Shown here: one piece after another, positions 56,229 to 64,000 of the stretch | Position numbering within the stretch: position 1 is the stretch's first letter | Layout: every line of letters starts with the position of its first letter | From: Cyclobacteriaceae bacterium | Lineage (GTDB): Bacteria > Bacteroidota > Bacteroidia > Cytophagales > Cyclobacteriaceae | DNA: 64,000 bases | Assembly: GCA_012033595.1 (NCBI GenBank) | Contig: JAAUQL010000014.1 | Coordinates: 1-64,000, forward strand | Direction: 5' to 3' | Program-made: the position numbers and the translations under genes | Notes under the pieces: model-generated | Databases searched by the model: none | Told to the model about the DNA's origin: nothing | The model's input: the letters and a program-made list of their open reading frames with translations, nothing else

Positions 56229-57544
56229 TTAATTATGTGCCGTTTCTGGAGCAACTGCATCTTTTGGTTTGGGTTTGGGCTTTAGCAACAGCCGCAGGGT
56301 CTGGTCATAAGTCAGGTAGTTCCATGCCCAATTGATAAAAATCAGAACTTTATTTTTAACCCCCAAAATAGACCTGAGGTGGACAAACAGCCAGGTGAGC
56401 CAGGCAATAAAGCCTTTGAGGTGCATGACGGGCAAATCGGCCACGGCGCGGTTGCGTCCTATGGTGGCCAGAGAGCCCAGGTCTTTGTAGTGAAACGGAA
56501 TGGGCTGCTTGTTTTGCTCATATCTGCAAATGTTTTTTGCCAGAAGTGAGGCTTGCTGCATCGCTACCTGAGCTACTTGCGGGTGCCCTTTTGGATATTC
56601 ATCTTCTTCCATATAGGCAACATCGCCAATAGCGAATATGCCTTTCAAGCCTTGCACTTCGTTGAAGCGATCTACCTTTATTCTGTTGGCGTGGCCGTAT
56701 ATATTTTCTGGCAGACCGTCAATCCGTTTTGAGGCAACACCTGCGGCCCATAGCAACGTTTGTGTCGGTATCTGCTCATTATCCAGCGCTACCTGCCGGC
56801 CATCAAATGCTTTAACAGCTGCATTGAGTTTTACAATCACATCCAAATCCCGAAGGTATTTCAGGGATTTTTTAGAAGAAAAATCCGACATAGAGATCAA
56901 CAGTCTGTCTGCTGCCTCGCACAGATAAATTTTCATTATATTGAAATCTAGCTCTGGATAGTCTTTGGGCAGTACGTACTTCTTCATTTCCGCAATTGCC
57001 CCGGCCAATTCTACGCCCGTGGGTCCACCTCCGACTATTACGATATTGAGCAACGACTCTGCTTCTAGTTTGTCGTAAGTGTTGAGGGCTTTCTCGTAGT
57101 TTTCGAGGATGGTATTCCTTATGGTGAGGGCTTCGCCGGTCGATTTCATAGGGAGCGCATTTTGTGAAATGCTTTCGATACCAAAATAATTGGTGTCGGC
57201 ACCAGTACAGATCATGAGGTAGTCATAGCTTAGTTCACCGATTGTTGTCTTTATCGATTTATTTTCGGCATCTACCTTTTGTAGCTCCGCAATTCTGAAA
57301 TGGACATTTTTTGGTTGTGAAAGAGCCTGCGGAAAGGAAAGGAGATGGCACTGGGTTCTAAACCTGCGGTCGCAACCTGATAAAAAAGGGGCTGGAACAT
57401 ATGAAAATTGTTTTTGTCCATTAAAACAATTTGAAAAGAACCGCCGGACAGCTTGCGGGCGAGCTTAAGCCCTGCAAAACCTCCTCCAATGATCACAATG
57501 CGTTTTTGCTGAGGTGTGGGAATATTGGCTATCAGATTATTCAT
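56229..57544 (-). CDS. ndh: Type II NADH dehydrogenase, NADH:quinone oxidoreductase (frameshifted)
   Basis: NDH-2 passes electrons from NADH through FAD to quinone without pumping protons. The FAD-binding motif RIVIIGGGFAGLKLARKL and the NAD-binding motif NIVIVGGGPTGVELAGAIAE are present, with the C-terminal hydrophobic segment (WLTWLFVHLRSILG) that anchors it to the membrane. The frame breaks at the T-run 57307-57312; adding one base restores HNQKNVHFRIAELQKVDA and a single protein of about 438 residues. The ATG at 57544 gives MNNLIANIPTPQQKR; a longer TTG reading has no family support. KorB lies upstream on the same strand beyond a terminator, so it is its own unit. Confidence 0.92.
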
Positions 57545-57675
57545 GTATTTTTTTGGTCGGAATCGATGTTTGTATAATCCTAAGTGGATTTCCTGCAAAC
57601 AAAACGATTAACAGGCTTATTGGTTTGTTAAATCCGGCCTTTTTGATGCTTTTTGCGCTCTGCGAGATGAATAAG

Positions 57676-57720
57676 CAAAAAAAAACCGCAAAGCCGATTA
57701 TTATGGATTTGCGGTTTTTT
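57676..57720 (-). terminator. Intrinsic terminator of the korA-korB transcript
   Basis: A long near-perfect stem, AAAAACCGCAAA at 57681-57692 with TTTGCGGTTTTT at 57708-57719, A/T-flanked on both sides and so possibly bidirectional. It lies just after the korB stop on the minus strand. Confidence 0.85.
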
Positions 57721-57742
57721 AAGATTCAAATGTACTTGTTCA

Positions 57743-58791
57743 TCAATCGACCACCCAGCTGTCGTTGCCCAGGAGCAACTCTTTGATATTGCCCTCGCCT
57801 TTTTTCGCTATTTCATTTTCTATTTGCTCTTGTACGCTATCGTCGTACGAAGGCCGATCTAAACTCTGGAATATACCTAAAGGGCGAGGTACTTCCGGAT
57901 TGTAAGTCATATTGCCCAGTATGAATGCGAGCGTGCTGTCTTTTTCATCATGCACCAGCAAGTCGTCCAGGGAGTATTTACCGTCCACCAGCGATACCAC
58001 CTTGGGTTTAAACCATCGATGATGATACCCTTGTCGCGCTCTTTGCCAAAGACCAGGGGTTTGCCATGTTCCAGCATCACAGTCTGATCTTCGCGTACAT
58101 CCTTTTTGGTGAAAGAGTCAAATGCTCCATCGTTAAAAATATTGCAATTGGTATAAACCTCAATAAAGGAGAAACCATTGTGCGCTGCTGCACGCTCAAA
58201 TAGCGACTGCAGATGATTGCGGTCTTTGTCTATGCCACGAGCCACAAAGGTGGCTCCTGCTCCCAACGCCAGTGCTGCAGGATTGAAAGGCTCATCTAAT
58301 GCACCTAATGGAGATGATTTGGTGATTTGTCCCTTGTGCGAAGTTGGTGAGTATTGCCCTTTGGTAAGACTATACACTTCATTGTTGAACATGATCACAT
58401 TGATATTGGTATTTCTTCTGCAACCATGAATAAAATGGTTGCCACCAATACTCATATTATCCCCATCGCCGGTAGCTACCCAAACCGAAAGATCTGGACG
58501 ACCGATTTTGAGTCCACTGGCTATGGCTATGGCGCGCCCGTGGATGCCATGAAAGCCATACACATCCATATAGTAGGGGAAACGCCCCGAGCATCCAATT
58601 CCGGAAATAAAGGCAATTTTTTCTTTTGGAATGCCTAATTCGGGCATGATGCGCTGAACTGGCGAGAGTATGGAATATCCACCACATCCGGCGCACCAGC
58701 GTACATCTACATCGGGTTTGAAGTCTTTTGGCTCATAGACAATGCTACCGATGTGGGGTTTTGAAATGATTTCGTCTAATAGGGTTTTCAT
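57743..58791 (-). CDS. korB: 2-oxoacid:ferredoxin oxidoreductase, beta subunit (frameshifted)
   Basis: The TPP-binding beta subunit. The Cys motif WCAGCGGYSI, the GIGCSGRFPYY block, and the TPP/Mg motif GDGDNMSIGGNHFIH with NNEVYSLTKGQYSPTS are all present. The frame breaks at 58010-58012: one added base gives IIDGFKPKVVSLVDGKYSLDD and a total of about 349 residues. With KorA it decarboxylates 2-oxoglutarate (or a related 2-oxoacid) to the CoA ester, reducing ferredoxin, and this subunit carries the 4Fe-4S cluster. The start overlaps the korA stop in an ATGA junction, so the pair is co-translated. Confidence 0.9.
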
Positions 58792-60635
58792 AGTTGCGCC
58801 TCCTCTTTAGATAGTAATTCTTCTATTTTAGCCTTGATTTCCGAAGTTTTAAATGGTATGCCCTGAACTTTGTTCATTCCGATCATAGGTATCAGGTACC
58901 TGGCCTGGAGAATGTTTTTCAATTGGCCAAGATTCATTTCCGGAACCAGTATTTCTTTGTACCGGCCAACAATAGTCGCCAGATTGGTAGGTAAAGGATT
59001 AATATGCCTCAAATGCACATAGGCAACTTTTTTACCTTCCCGTGAGATGGCATCTACCGCTGATTTTATTGCGCCATAGGTAGAGCCCCAACCGATAATT
59101 AAAAGATTGGCCTCCGGGCTTCCCATTATCTCCAGGTTGGGAATGTCTTGTGCTATACGGTTTATTTTCTCCTGTCGTATTTCCACCATTTTTTGGTGGT
59201 TTTCAGGGTCATGGCTCACTGCTCCGGTAATGTTTTGTTTTTCCAAACCACCAATACGGTGTTCCATGCCCTGCATGCCGGGTACGGCCCACATTCGCGC
59301 CAGTGTTTGCGGATCTCTGACATAGGGCGCAAAGCGATCGGGGTCTGTGGCAAAATTTGGCGTCAGGTCAGGCAGTTCATTAAGTTCCGGGATTCTCCAT
59401 GGTTCGGTACCCTGCGCAATATATCCGTCGGTGAGCAAAATAACCGGGGTCATGTACTTGAGCGCCAGTCGGGCAGCCTCTACTGTCATGTTAAAACAAT
59501 CTGCTGCGCTGGCTGCCGCCAATACCGGCAAAGGCGCTTCACCATGTCTTCCGTACATGGCCTGGTACAAGTCAGATTGTTCTGGTTTGGTGGGCAATCC
59601 GGTGCTTGGTCCGGCGCGCATTACATCCACAATCACCAGAGGCAATTCGGTCATCACTGCCAGGCCAATGGCCTCTATTTTTAGCGATAAGCCAGGGCCT
59701 GAAGTGGTGGTGGCGGCCAGGTTGCCCCCATATGATGCACCGATGGCGCTGGCAATGCCGGCGATTTCATCTTCGGCCTGCAAGTGGCGTATGCCATATT
59801 TTTTGTATCCCGAAATGTATTGCAGAATGTCTGTGGCCGGGGTGATCGGGTATGTACCAAGAAACAGAGGTATATTGGCTTTTTTTGACGCTACTACCAG
59901 TCCGAGGGCTACTGCATGGTTGCCAGAGATGTTGCGGTAGTTACCTTTTTCGAATTTGGCCGGTTGCAGGTTGTACTGACGTTTGAAGTCTTCATTTTTA
60001 AGGGCGTAATTCCAGCCTGCGTTGAGCACCCTGATGTTGGCTTCCAACATATCCGCATCGTTTTTGAATTTGGCATTTAGCCATTTCACCGTTGCTTCCA
60101 TGGGTCTGTTAAACAACCAGTAGGTCAGTCCCAGGGCGAAGAAGTTCTTGGTCTTTTTTACAATCTTGGGCGAAATGCCCGATGTTTTGAGTTCTTCTTT
60201 GATGATCGCCTCCATGTCGAGGGCAATCACCTGGTATTTTTTTAAAGAGCCATCTTCTAGCGGATTTGAGGAATATTTGGCCAATTTCAGGTTCCTGCTA
60301 TCAAATCCTTCGAGATTGGCAATGATAATGCCACCTACTTTCAGGTTGCCGAGATTCACTTTGAGCGAGGAGGCATTCATTGCAACCAGCAAATCTATTT
60401 CATCGCCATGGGTATTTACTGCAGTAGAACCCAGCTTTATTTGAAATGCACTTACACCATAGAGCGTACCTTCGGGAGCCCGTATTTCAGAAGGGAAGTC
60501 TGGAAATGTATTGACATCAACGCCCGAACTTGCCGAAGCATCAGAAAATTGTTTTCCTGCCAATTGCATGCCGTCCCCTGAATCGCCGGCAAATCTAACC
60601 GTGATCTCATCAAGGTAGATGATTTCCTTTTCCAT
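58788..60635 (-). CDS. korA: 2-oxoacid:ferredoxin oxidoreductase, fused gamma-alpha subunit
   Basis: A 615-residue protein with an N-terminal gamma domain (TVRFAGDSGDGMQLAGKQFSD, FPDFPSEIRAPEGTLYGVSAFQIKLG) and a C-terminal alpha domain (HAVALGLVVASKKANIPLFLGTYPITPATDILQYI; GASYGGNLAATTTSGPGLSLK). It pairs with KorB to oxidise 2-oxoglutarate or a branched 2-oxoacid with CoA and ferredoxin. The fusion of gamma and alpha is the common Bacteroidota arrangement. Substrate is inferred from the family, not shown by sequence. Confidence 0.92.
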   Translation of the reverse strand: MEKEIIYLDEITVRFAGDSGDGMQLAGKQFSDASASSGVDVNTFPDFPSEIRAPEGTLYGVSAFQIKLGSTAVNTHGDEIDLLVAMNASSLKVNLGNLKVGGIIIANLEGFDSRNLKLAKYSSNPLEDGSLKKYQVIALDMEAIIKEELKTSGISPKIVKKTKNFFALGLTYWLFNRPMEATVKWLNAKFKNDADMLEANIRVLNAGWNYALKNEDFKRQYNLQPAKFEKGNYRNISGNHAVALGLVVASKKANIPLFLGTYPITPATDILQYISGYKKYGIRHLQAEDEIAGIASAIGASYGGNLAATTTSGPGLSLKIEAIGLAVMTELPLVIVDVMRAGPSTGLPTKPEQSDLYQAMYGRHGEAPLPVLAAASAADCFNMTVEAARLALKYMTPVILLTDGYIAQGTEPWRIPELNELPDLTPNFATDPDRFAPYVRDPQTLARMWAVPGMQGMEHRIGGLEKQNITGAVSHDPENHQKMVEIRQEKINRIAQDIPNLEIMGSPEANLLIIGWGSTYGAIKSAVDAISREGKKVAYVHLRHINPLPTNLATIVGRYKEILVPEMNLGQLKNILQARYLIPMIGMNKVQGIPFKTSEIKAKIEELLSKEEAQL

Positions 60636-60700
60636 AAATAAAAAAATTAAGTGATGAATTATTGCCTCAAAGGCTGTCTATTTTACGCAGTTATTTTAGT

Positions 60701-60745
60701 AAAAAAAAGTACACCTGAACTGATTGCCAGGTGTACTTTTTTTTT
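60701..60745 (-). terminator. Intrinsic terminator of the nifJ-DHOD-like transcript
   Basis: AAGTACACCTG pairs with CAGGTGTACTT (11 bp, 10-nt loop), with A/T runs of eight or more on both sides. It overlaps the stop codon of the DHOD-like gene. Confidence 0.88.
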
Positions 60746-61736
60746 ATAACTGATACTTGGTGAGCGCTTTCATGTACTGGGCGCGCTCAAAAGAACTTGG
60801 ATCAGCGGTTTTGTGCTGGCTCATGCTACCCTGCAACTCGCTTACCGATGCGTAGTCGTTTTCCCGCATCCATTGCTTCATGTGGTCTTCGATGTTGCGT
60901 ACATGGCCAATGCCATGTTTCAGCAAAGACGAGCAAAGCATGGTTACATTGGAGCCCACCAAAAGCATTTTTACTACGTCGGTACCGGTGTGGATACCAC
61001 TTGTGGCTGCCAGGTCGGCTTTGATGCTGTCTTTGAGAATGGCGATCCACCTCATGGGTAACCGCATGGCACTAGACTGGCTCAGCAGTAGATTTGGGGT
61101 GACTTCAAATTCATCCAGATCGATATCGGGTTGGTAAAAGCGATTGAAAAGCACCAGGGCATCAGCACCGGCCTCGTCAAACCTTTTGGCCATATTCGAA
61201 AAGTTAGAAAAAAATGGGCTGAGCTTAAGGGCCACAGGGATGCTTACCGCACCTTTTACAGCTTTCAATATATCTACGTATTGCTGCTCTACCTCAGCAC
61301 CGGACAACCGGGCATTGGTAGGAATGTAGTAGATATTCAACTCAAGCGCATCTGCTCCTGCCGATTCTATTTCTTTGGCATAATCGGTCCATCCACCAAG
61401 TGAGCTGCCGTTCAGGCTGGCTATTATTGGCACATTCACTGCAGATTTAGCCTTGCGAATATGCTCCAGATAGAGTTCAGGGCCCAGTTTATAGTCTTCC
61501 ACTTCCGGAAAGTAGGTAAGGGCTTCGGCAAATGCATCTGTACCATGTGTTGTGTGGTAGTTATACTCTTTTTCTTCGAGCCTGATTTGCTCTTCGAATA
61601 AGGAATACATAACTACGGCACCAATTCCGGCATCCTCCAGTTTTTTGATATTGCTTATGTCCTCCGATAGGGGAGAGGCCGACGCTACCAATGGTGATCG
61701 CAGCGTCATGCCCAAATATTTCGTTGATAAATCCAT
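60744..61736 (-). CDS. Dihydroorotate dehydrogenase-like flavoprotein
   Basis: A 330-residue FMN-binding TIM-barrel protein of the class 1 DHOD type (TKYLGMTLRSPLVASASPLSE; GADALELNIYYIPTN; PVALKLSPFFSNF; TSGIHTGTDVVKMLLVGSNVTML). The usual catalytic motif NxSCPN after ALELN is here NIYYIPTN (residues 134-141), so the catalytic Cys/Ser is missing and it is unlikely to be a true PyrD. It starts 21 nt after the nifJ stop, a position this family often holds next to pyruvate:ferredoxin oxidoreductase in Bacteroidota. A redox role beside ferredoxin is an inference. Confidence 0.82.
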   Translation of the reverse strand: MDLSTKYLGMTLRSPLVASASPLSEDISNIKKLEDAGIGAVVMYSLFEEQIRLEEKEYNYHTTHGTDAFAEALTYFPEVEDYKLGPELYLEHIRKAKSAVNVPIIASLNGSSLGGWTDYAKEIESAGADALELNIYYIPTNARLSGAEVEQQYVDILKAVKGAVSIPVALKLSPFFSNFSNMAKRFDEAGADALVLFNRFYQPDIDLDEFEVTPNLLLSQSSAMRLPMRWIAILKDSIKADLAATSGIHTGTDVVKMLLVGSNVTMLCSSLLKHGIGHVRNIEDHMKQWMRENDYASVSELQGSMSQHKTADPSSFERAQYMKALTKYQL

Positions 61737-61757
61737 TTTTTGTCCTTTTAATTTTTA

Positions 61758-64000
61758 TTATTCCTCTATTTTTTCGGCACCGCGAGCAGCAAGGTATTGA
61801 AAATGCTTAAATCGAGATTCTACATCCAGTTGCGCCTGTTCCATATATTGTTTGGCTAGTGCTGGCTTGCTCTTCATCAGCATTTTAAACCTGTTTTCCA
61901 TGCCCATATACTCTTCGACTTTCACTTTTCGTGGTCTGGAATCGAGCGTAAGCGGGTTCAGTCCTTCTTTTACATTATCAGGATTGTACCTGTACAAAAT
62001 CCATTGTCCGGAATCTACTGCTGCTTTTTGGTTTTGCAAAGGATTGGACATATCGATACCGTGAGCGATACAGTGCGAGTAGGCTATGATGATAGATGGC
62101 CCGTCGAAGGCTTCAGCTTCAAGGAATGCTTTGAGCGTTTGCTCATCTTTGGATCCGAAGGCCACTACTGCTACATATACCGATTCGTAAGCCATGGCGA
62201 TCATGCCCAGATCTTTTTTCTTGATGGCCTTACCACTGGCCGAGAACTTGGCGATAGCACCTATTGGAGTTGCTTTAGACGTTTGCCCTCCGGTGTTGCT
62301 ATACACTTCTGTATCCATCACCAGCACGTTTACGTTTTTACCCGAAGCAAGCACGTGATCCAGTCCGCCAAAGCCAATATCGTAGGCCCAACCATCTCCG
62401 CCTACTATCCAGACGCTCTTTTTGGCTAGATAATCGGCTTCTTGCATCAGTCTTTTGGCTTCCGGAGAATCGATGTTCTCCAATTTTGCTTTCAAATCTT
62501 TGATGCGCACCCTTTGCTCGAATATTCCTGCTTCGTCAGATTGGTCAGCGCTGAGCAGATCATCGGCAAGTTTGTCGCCGATTTCGCTGGCCAGTTCTTT
62601 TACCAGTTGCCTTGCATTCTCTGTTTGCTTGTCTATGGCCAGCCTATATCCAAGTCCAAATTCGGCGTTGTCTTCAAATAAAGAGTTGGACCATGCAGGG
62701 CCTCTACCTTCGCTATTTTTATTATAAGGCGTTGTAGGCAGGTTGCCTCCATAGATCGATGAGCATCCTGTGGCGTTGGCAATGAGCATGCGATCACCAA
62801 ATAGCTGGGTCAGCATTTTGATATAAGGGGTCTCGCCACATCCGGAGCAAGCACCGGAAAATTCGAACAGTGGCTGCTGTAACTGCTGGGTTCTGATGCT
62901 GTTCAACGGGATTTTGTTCCTGTCCATTTCCGGAATGCTGAGGAAGAAATCCCAGTTTTTGGCTTCCTGGTTTCTCAATGGCAATTGAGGTTCCATCACA
63001 AGTGCCTTTTTGCTCTTGTCGGTCTTTTGCTTGGCAGGACAAACTTCTACACAAACGCCACAGCCTGTACAGTCTTCGGGAGCTACCTGGATGGTGTATT
63101 TCAAACCTTCTTCTGCGTATTCTTTGTTCCTTACCTCCACAGACTTGAAAGTCTCCGGTGCCCCGGCAAGTAGCTCGGGTTCGTAGGCTTTGATCCTGAT
63201 GGTGGCGTGCGGACAAACCATGGCGCACTTGCCACACTGGGTACAGGTATCAAAGTCCCAGGTAGGTATGGTGAGCGCTATGTTCCTTTTTTCGTATTGA
63301 GCCGTGCCTGTAGGGAAGGTACCATCTACCGGAAATGCACTTACCGGCAAATCGTCGCCCCGGCCTGCAATGATCTCGCCCAGTACTTTTTCCACAAAAT
63401 CCGGCGAACCGGCAGGTACTGGCGCTTTGATCTGCGTATTGCTGGTCACCTGTTCGGCGATGTTGACCTCGTAAAGGTTCTCCAATGTATTGTCAACCGC
63501 CTGCAGGTTCATTTGTACGATCACTTCACCCTTTTTGCCATAGGTCTTTTTAATGGAGTCTTTAATGGCCTCAATTGCTTTGTCACGTGGCAATACGCCA
63601 GAAATGGCAAAGAAACACACCTGCATTACTGTGTTGATGCGTCGGCCCATGCCACTGTTTTCTGCTACGCTTTGCGCGTCGATTACATAAAGCCGGGCTT
63701 TTTTGTTTATAAGTTGCGACTGCACTTCTTTTGGCAGGGTCGCCCATATTTCATCTTTGCTGTAAGGGGTGTTTACCAGGAAGGTGCCCCCTTCGGTCAG
63801 GTTTTTTAGCATGTCTATGGTGTCTAGAAATACAGACTGATGACACGCTACCAGATTTGCTTTGGTAATGAGGTATGGCGACTGTATAGGATTTGGTCCA
63901 AACCGCAAATGGGAAGTGGTGATGGATCCGGATTTTTTTGAGTCGTACACAAAGTATCCCTGAGCGTAGTTGTCGGTGTTTTCGCCAATGATTTTGATGG
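61758..64000 (-). CDS. nifJ: Pyruvate:ferredoxin (flavodoxin) oxidoreductase, 5' end outside the window
   Basis: The C-terminal two-thirds of a single-chain PFOR, which converts pyruvate and CoA to acetyl-CoA with reduction of ferredoxin. The window edge cuts the gene: at 64000 the frame is still open (IKIIGENTDNYAQGYFVYDS). Visible parts are the gamma domain, the two 4Fe-4S motifs CTQCGKCAMVCP and CTGCGVCVEVCP, the proximal-cluster ACSGCGETPYIK, and the TPP-binding GDGWAYDIGFGGLDHVL with MDTEVYSNTGGQTSKATPIG. About 747 residues are here of a family that averages near 1170. The following DHOD-like gene is 21 nt away. Confidence 0.94.
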   Translation of the reverse strand, partial: IKIIGENTDNYAQGYFVYDSKKSGSITTSHLRFGPNPIQSPYLITKANLVACHQSVFLDTIDMLKNLTEGGTFLVNTPYSKDEIWATLPKEVQSQLINKKARLYVIDAQSVAENSGMGRRINTVMQVCFFAISGVLPRDKAIEAIKDSIKKTYGKKGEVIVQMNLQAVDNTLENLYEVNIAEQVTSNTQIKAPVPAGSPDFVEKVLGEIIAGRGDDLPVSAFPVDGTFPTGTAQYEKRNIALTIPTWDFDTCTQCGKCAMVCPHATIRIKAYEPELLAGAPETFKSVEVRNKEYAEEGLKYTIQVAPEDCTGCGVCVEVCPAKQKTDKSKKALVMEPQLPLRNQEAKNWDFFLSIPEMDRNKIPLNSIRTQQLQQPLFEFSGACSGCGETPYIKMLTQLFGDRMLIANATGCSSIYGGNLPTTPYNKNSEGRGPAWSNSLFEDNAEFGLGYRLAIDKQTENARQLVKELASEIGDKLADDLLSADQSDEAGIFEQRVRIKDLKAKLENIDSPEAKRLMQEADYLAKKSVWIVGGDGWAYDIGFGGLDHVLASGKNVNVLVMDTEVYSNTGGQTSKATPIGAIAKFSASGKAIKKKDLGMIAMAYESVYVAVVAFGSKDEQTLKAFLEAEAFDGPSIIIAYSHCIAHGIDMSNPLQNQKAAVDSGQWILYRYNPDNVKEGLNPLTLDSRPRKVKVEEYMGMENRFKMLMKSKPALAKQYMEQAQLDVESRFKHFQYLAARGAEKIEE

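Noticed and set aside
1-64000. CRISPR arrays, insertion sequences, prophage genes
   Set aside because: No regularly spaced repeats, transposase motifs, inverted terminal repeats or phage structural genes were seen.

Overview
The window is a gene-dense stretch of a Bacteroidota chromosome, most likely from the order Cytophagales or a close relative. The evidence is: families largely restricted to the phylum (GSCFA, DUF2911, DUF4251, DUF5683, DUF6048-like); the conserved minus-strand order parA-parB-DUF5683-dapB-lepB; start codons without Shine-Dalgarno sequences; and several copies of the Bacteroidota -7 promoter element TAnnTTTG. Base composition is moderate and even, and I see no prophage, integrase, transposase or CRISPR array.

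Layout. 0.3-9.0 kb (+): an acyl-CoA synthetase, the ribosomal operon rpsF-rpsR-rplI, a GSCFA protein, a thioredoxin-fold DUF255 protein and priA. 9.2-10.6 kb (+): two overlapping envelope proteins. 10.7-21.5 kb (-): surE, a secreted protein, ribBA, lepB, dapB, DUF5683, parB, parA, yidC and pyrG. 21.8-29.4 kb (+): cca, a TPR protein, then a four-gene export operon (TetR regulator, ABC exporter, HlyD-type adaptor, TolC-type channel). 29.5-40.7 kb (mostly +): ppc, two DUF2911 proteins flanking prfC, an M16 peptidase, an O-methyltransferase, a LysM lytic transglycosylase, a lone response regulator and an FKBP isomerase. 40.8-47.0 kb (-): sulfatase, GH2 glycosidase, sulfatase, a small set for degrading sulfated polysaccharide. 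Then tRNA-Leu(GAG), a LamG-OmpA protein, a DUF4251 protein and a U32 protein. 51.3-64 kb (-): MATE transporter, CoA-transferase, lipoprotein, AIM24-like protein, NDH-2, the 2-oxoacid:ferredoxin oxidoreductase pair korA-korB, a DHOD-like flavoprotein and a 5'-truncated nifJ.

Together the genes point to a heterotroph that imports and activates fatty acids, attacks sulfated glycans, and runs ferredoxin-linked 2-oxoacid metabolism next to a simple respiratory NADH dehydrogenase.

Two things stand out. First, the reading frames of eleven otherwise intact protein genes (rpsR, the DUF255 gene, the DUF5683 gene, parA, cca, the TolC-type gene, ppc twice, the M16 gene, the GH2 gene, ndh, korB) are broken by single-base indels, mostly in homopolymer runs, and the tRNA-Leu acceptor stem also lacks one base. 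Consensus sequencing error is the simplest explanation, so I annotate these as single genes. Second, the ABC exporter at 24.9 kb keeps Walker A but has lost the signature motif, the catalytic Glu, the Q-loop Gln and the H-loop His. It sits in a complete TetR-ABC-HlyD-TolC operon. This is the best candidate for an undescribed system in the window.
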